NCBI GenBank assembly: GCA_003149735.1
Contig: QANA01000082.1
Location: 1 to 8,491, forward strand
Direction: 5' to 3'
From: Clostridiales bacterium
GTDB lineage: Bacteria; Bacillota_A; Clostridia; Christensenellales; Christensenellaceae
DNA length: 8,491 nt
Position numbers and translations under genes: made by a program. This document shows positions 6,713 to 8,491 of the stretch, one piece after another. Below the pieces are notes generated by a model that made no database searches, was not told the origin of the DNA, and saw only the letters and a program-made list of their open reading frames with translations. The first letter of the stretch is position 1, and each line of letters opens with the position of its first letter.

Positions 6713-6731
6713 CAAAAGGCTTAGCCTTTTG
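6713..6731 (-). other. Leader hairpin with U-rich tail upstream of the aldolase gene
   Basis: On the - strand, CAAAAGGC and GCCTTTTG form a perfect 8-bp stem with a 3-nt loop, followed by CTTTATATTTATTTTTT. It lies downstream of the predicted aldolase promoter and upstream of its ribosome site. It could end read-through from the GNAT gene, act as an attenuator in the aldolase leader, or only stabilise the mRNA. The tail is U-rich but interrupted by A residues, so termination would be partial. Confidence 0.5.
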
Positions 6732-6751
6732 AAATCTGTTTATCGTATTTT

Positions 6752-6780
6752 ATTATAACAGAGAAAAACAAAAGCAACAA
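6752..6780 (-). promoter_or_regulatory. Strong sigma-A-type promoter of the aldolase gene
   Basis: On the - strand, TTGTTG (-35, 6775-6780) is separated by 17 nt from a perfect TATAAT (-10, 6752-6757). Transcription would start near 6745, giving a leader of about 70 nt that contains the hairpin at 6713-6731. The -35 box begins only about 12 nt past the GNAT stop codon. Confidence 0.75.
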
Positions 6781-6792
6781 GAAAATTTTAAT

Positions 6793-7380
6793 TCAGCGCC
6801 GGGGATATTTGCTGTAGATTTCCTCTAAAAGTGCAGTGGCCTGCTCATACTGATCGTTGGCATATTTAAACAGATTGGGTTCTTTGGTGATATAAAAACC
6901 GAATTTTTCGTAAAGTTTGACCGCACGATGGCTCCAGGTTTGTGTATGCAAATAAATTTTGCGTTTTCCCTCGATTTCTTCCGAGAGCTGCAATAATCTG
7001 CTCATCAATGCTTTGCTGAGGCCCAACCCCTGGTATTGAGGTATAACGGCGACGTAAGAAACCCATGGATCACGCCGTTTTCCGGAATATTCCCACCAAA
7101 TGGTGGCGGTAGCGATTTTTTTGCCCTGCGGATCCTCGATAAACAAGCAACGGCGCTCCAGTTCATGGGGCGCATACAGAAAACGTTTTTCAAAATGTAC
7201 CAGTGCATCAACCCCGCGAGGAAATTCCAGCACAGAGGCTTCGATTTCCGCCCATTCCTTTTCATCACCCGGCTGAAACATGGAAAAGGCATAGCCTTCG
7301 GGCAATTCAAAGAGAGGGAGTTCAGCCTCCGGTGGACGGCACATCAGAATGTTCAAAAAAGGGACACTTTTATCTAACAT
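6793..7380 (-). CDS. GNAT-family N-acetyltransferase
   Basis: The 195-residue soluble protein carries the GNAT acetyl-CoA-binding motif A at residues 107-124 (VSYVAVIPQYQGLGLSKA). Q115-x-x-G118-x-G120 there matches the pyrophosphate-binding pattern Q/R-x-x-G-x-G/A. Motif B follows at 144-162 (LHTQTWSHRAVKLYEKFGF), the typical region where Ala/Tyr/Gly-Phe close the fold. The family moves an acetyl group from acetyl-CoA to an amine, in a small molecule, peptide or protein; the acceptor cannot be predicted here. The N-terminal 100 residues are less conserved. The start at 7380 has GGGAGG 8 nt upstream. It lies between the terminator of the NlpC/P60 gene and the aldolase promoter, so it is probably monocistronic, although I find no convincing promoter in its short upstream gap. 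Confidence 0.88.
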   Translation of the reverse strand: MLDKSVPFLNILMCRPPEAELPLFELPEGYAFSMFQPGDEKEWAEIEASVLEFPRGVDALVHFEKRFLYAPHELERRCLFIEDPQGKKIATATIWWEYSGKRRDPWVSYVAVIPQYQGLGLSKALMSRLLQLSEEIEGKRKIYLHTQTWSHRAVKLYEKFGFYITKEPNLFKYANDQYEQATALLEEIYSKYPRR

Positions 7381-7428
7381 AATAGATACCTCCCGATCTT
7401 AAGAGATCTTTTTCAAATTAGTAATAAA

Positions 7429-7464
7429 CAAAAAGGCAGTGGATAAACCAATCTGCCTTTTTTT
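7429..7464. terminator. Rho-independent terminator after the NlpC/P60 gene
   Basis: AAAAAGGCAG (7430-7439) pairs with CTGCCTTTTT (7453-7462). Inside the 13-nt loop, TGG and CCA can pair further. A- and T-runs flank the stem, so it can work in both directions. On the - strand it ends the hydrolase transcript 8 nt past the stop codon. Confidence 0.8.
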
Positions 7465-7471
7465 AAGAATA

Positions 7472-8491
7472 TTAGAAGATGCGATAAGCACAAATCCAAC
7501 GGGAATCCCAATAGGAACCATAGGAAGTGCGTTTTACAACTTTACCTTTACTGGTAGAAGCATCGATCATCATACTGTTGCTGACTGCAATGCCAACATG
7601 TCCTTTAAAGACCAAAATATCTCCTGCTTTTACCTCACTGCGTTTATTGATGCGCTGATATTTGGTAACGCTGCGCCAACCAGAAGAAGTCAAATAACCC
7701 TGTTTGACGCCGGCGTTGTTGAGGCACCAGTAGACAAGGCCGGAACAGTCGAATTGATTAGGCCCTTTGGCACCCAGCACATATTTGCATCCCAAACGGG
7801 ATTCTGCTGCAGCAATCAATGCAGAAACGCTGCCAGAACCGCTGTAATGATAATCACCACCGCCACTGCTGCCGCTTCCTCCACTGCTGCTTCCGCTATT
7901 GCCGCTGCTGGGCTTTTTATTGCCGGAGCTGCTGGAGCTGCCGGAACTGCTGACCGGAGCTTTGACAGCAGAATCGGAGAACAACTTATGATTGGTGGAA
8001 GCACCGAACTTTCCATCTGCCGTGAGTCCATTGCGCTGCTGGAAAGATTTTAAAGCAGCAACCGTACTTTCTCCAAAATAACCGGTAGAACTGCGCATAT
8101 ATCCCAAGGCAACCAGACGCTCCTGAATGCGGGTGACATCATCACCGCTATCTCCCAAGCCAATGCTGTTGGCCTGAGCGCTATCCGATAGCAGCAACTC
8201 TTTGGTAGCTGTGCCGAGATAACCGTCGGAAATCAGACCGTTGCGCTCCTGAAAACGCTTGACGGCGGCCACTGTATCCTGACCATATTTTCCATCAGGC
8301 GTGGTGGTGAGATAACCGAGCGTATGCAAGCGCTGCTGCAAAGAAAGAATTTCATCGCTCTGTTCTCCAAGATAGAATGCATAAGCATTGACGTCTTCCG
8401 AATAGAGGGCTTCTCTTGTTTTCTGACCGATGGTGCCATCGGAAGTGAGGGCATTGCGCTGTTGGAATTTTTTGACGGCGGCTGTAGTGGT
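7472..8491 (-). CDS. NlpC/P60 peptidoglycan hydrolase with tandem peptidoglycan-binding repeats (5' end missing)
   Basis: The frame is open to the right edge, giving 339 visible residues; the TTG at 8341 is an internal Leu in a repeat, not a start. From the N-side there is part of one PG_binding_1 repeat (about 1-30), two full repeats (about 43-101 and 113-172), a Ser/Gly linker (about 181-221), and a C-terminal NlpC/P60 domain (about 222-339). Each repeat ends F-Q-(Q/E)-R-N-(G/A)-L-x-x-D-G. The catalytic Cys249 lies in FDCSGLVYW and His298 in GHVGIAV. The third position, often His, appears to be D310 in MIDAS. Such enzymes are exported and cut cell-wall stem peptides, usually between D-Glu and the diamino acid, while the repeats hold the wall. 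Signal peptide and further repeats are expected outside the window. It is closed by its own terminator. Confidence 0.93.
   Translation of the reverse strand, partial: TTTAAVKKFQQRNALTSDGTIGQKTREALYSEDVNAYAFYLGEQSDEILSLQQRLHTLGYLTTTPDGKYGQDTVAAVKRFQERNGLISDGYLGTATKELLLSDSAQANSIGLGDSGDDVTRIQERLVALGYMRSSTGYFGESTVAALKSFQQRNGLTADGKFGASTNHKLFSDSAVKAPVSSSGSSSSSGNKKPSSGNSGSSSGGSGSSGGGDYHYSGSGSVSALIAAAESRLGCKYVLGAKGPNQFDCSGLVYWCLNNAGVKQGYLTSSGWRSVTKYQRINKRSEVKAGDILVFKGHVGIAVSNSMMIDASTSKGKVVKRTSYGSYWDSRWICAYRIF
8011..8491 (-). repeat. Tandem coding repeats of the peptidoglycan-binding domain
   Basis: The F-Q-x-R-N core recurs at visible-protein residues 9, 80 and 150, a period of 70-71 residues (about 210 bp). 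The corresponding DNA, near 8044, 8254 and 8467, is recognisably similar but not identical. These are diverged domain duplications within one gene, cut by the window edge, not a CRISPR array or a mobile element. Confidence 0.8.

Noticed and set aside
7395..7420. Short palindrome GATCT-TAAG-AGATC followed by T's upstream of the GNAT gene
   Set aside because: Only 5 bp of stem, and the T-run is on the + strand where no gene ends nearby; probably chance.
7816..8053. Low-complexity stretch in the NlpC/P60 gene with open frames in other frames
   Set aside because: It is explained by the Ser/Gly linker and adjoining repeat of the hydrolase; the other-frame products are composition artefacts.

Overview
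This 8.5 kb window reads as chromosomal DNA of an anaerobic Firmicute of moderate GC content. The pairing of an OadB-family sodium-pump decarboxylase subunit with a membrane pyrophosphatase fits decarboxylation-driven anaerobes such as the Negativicutes (Acidaminococcaceae or Veillonellaceae type). That placement is an inference from gene content; no marker gene is present. No tRNA, rRNA, CRISPR array, insertion sequence or phage gene was seen, and no stretch over 300 bases lacks a gene.

Layout. The left edge carries the 3' end of a class I glutamine amidotransferase (peptidase C26, PuuD-like) on the + strand, closed by a bidirectional terminator. A small P-loop kinase-like protein follows on the - strand, then a divergent + strand EamA/DMT-family transporter. 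A second bidirectional terminator separates the transporter from a block of - strand genes. Read in the direction of transcription, from the right edge leftwards, these are: a secreted-type NlpC/P60 peptidoglycan hydrolase with peptidoglycan-binding repeats (5' end outside the window), a GNAT acetyltransferase, a class II aldolase, the pyrophosphatase hppA, the OadB-type decarboxylase beta subunit, and a 47-residue OadG-like membrane protein.

How the genes work together. hppA, oadB and the small OadG-like gene lie close together on one strand (75-nt and 18-nt gaps). They form a probable energy-conservation module: one pump driven by pyrophosphate hydrolysis and one driven by decarboxylation of a carboxybiotin intermediate. 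The carboxyltransferase (alpha) and biotin-carrier subunits are not in the window, so the substrate (oxaloacetate, methylmalonyl-CoA, malonate or glutaconyl-CoA) cannot be named. The aldolase just upstream has its own promoter and terminator, so it is a neighbour rather than part of the module.

No clearly undescribed system is visible. The points most worth a second look are the very short OadG-like subunit, the pyrophosphatase's potassium-independent signature combined with an altered ion-gate segment, and two unexplained hairpins, one in the aldolase leader and one between hppA and oadB.
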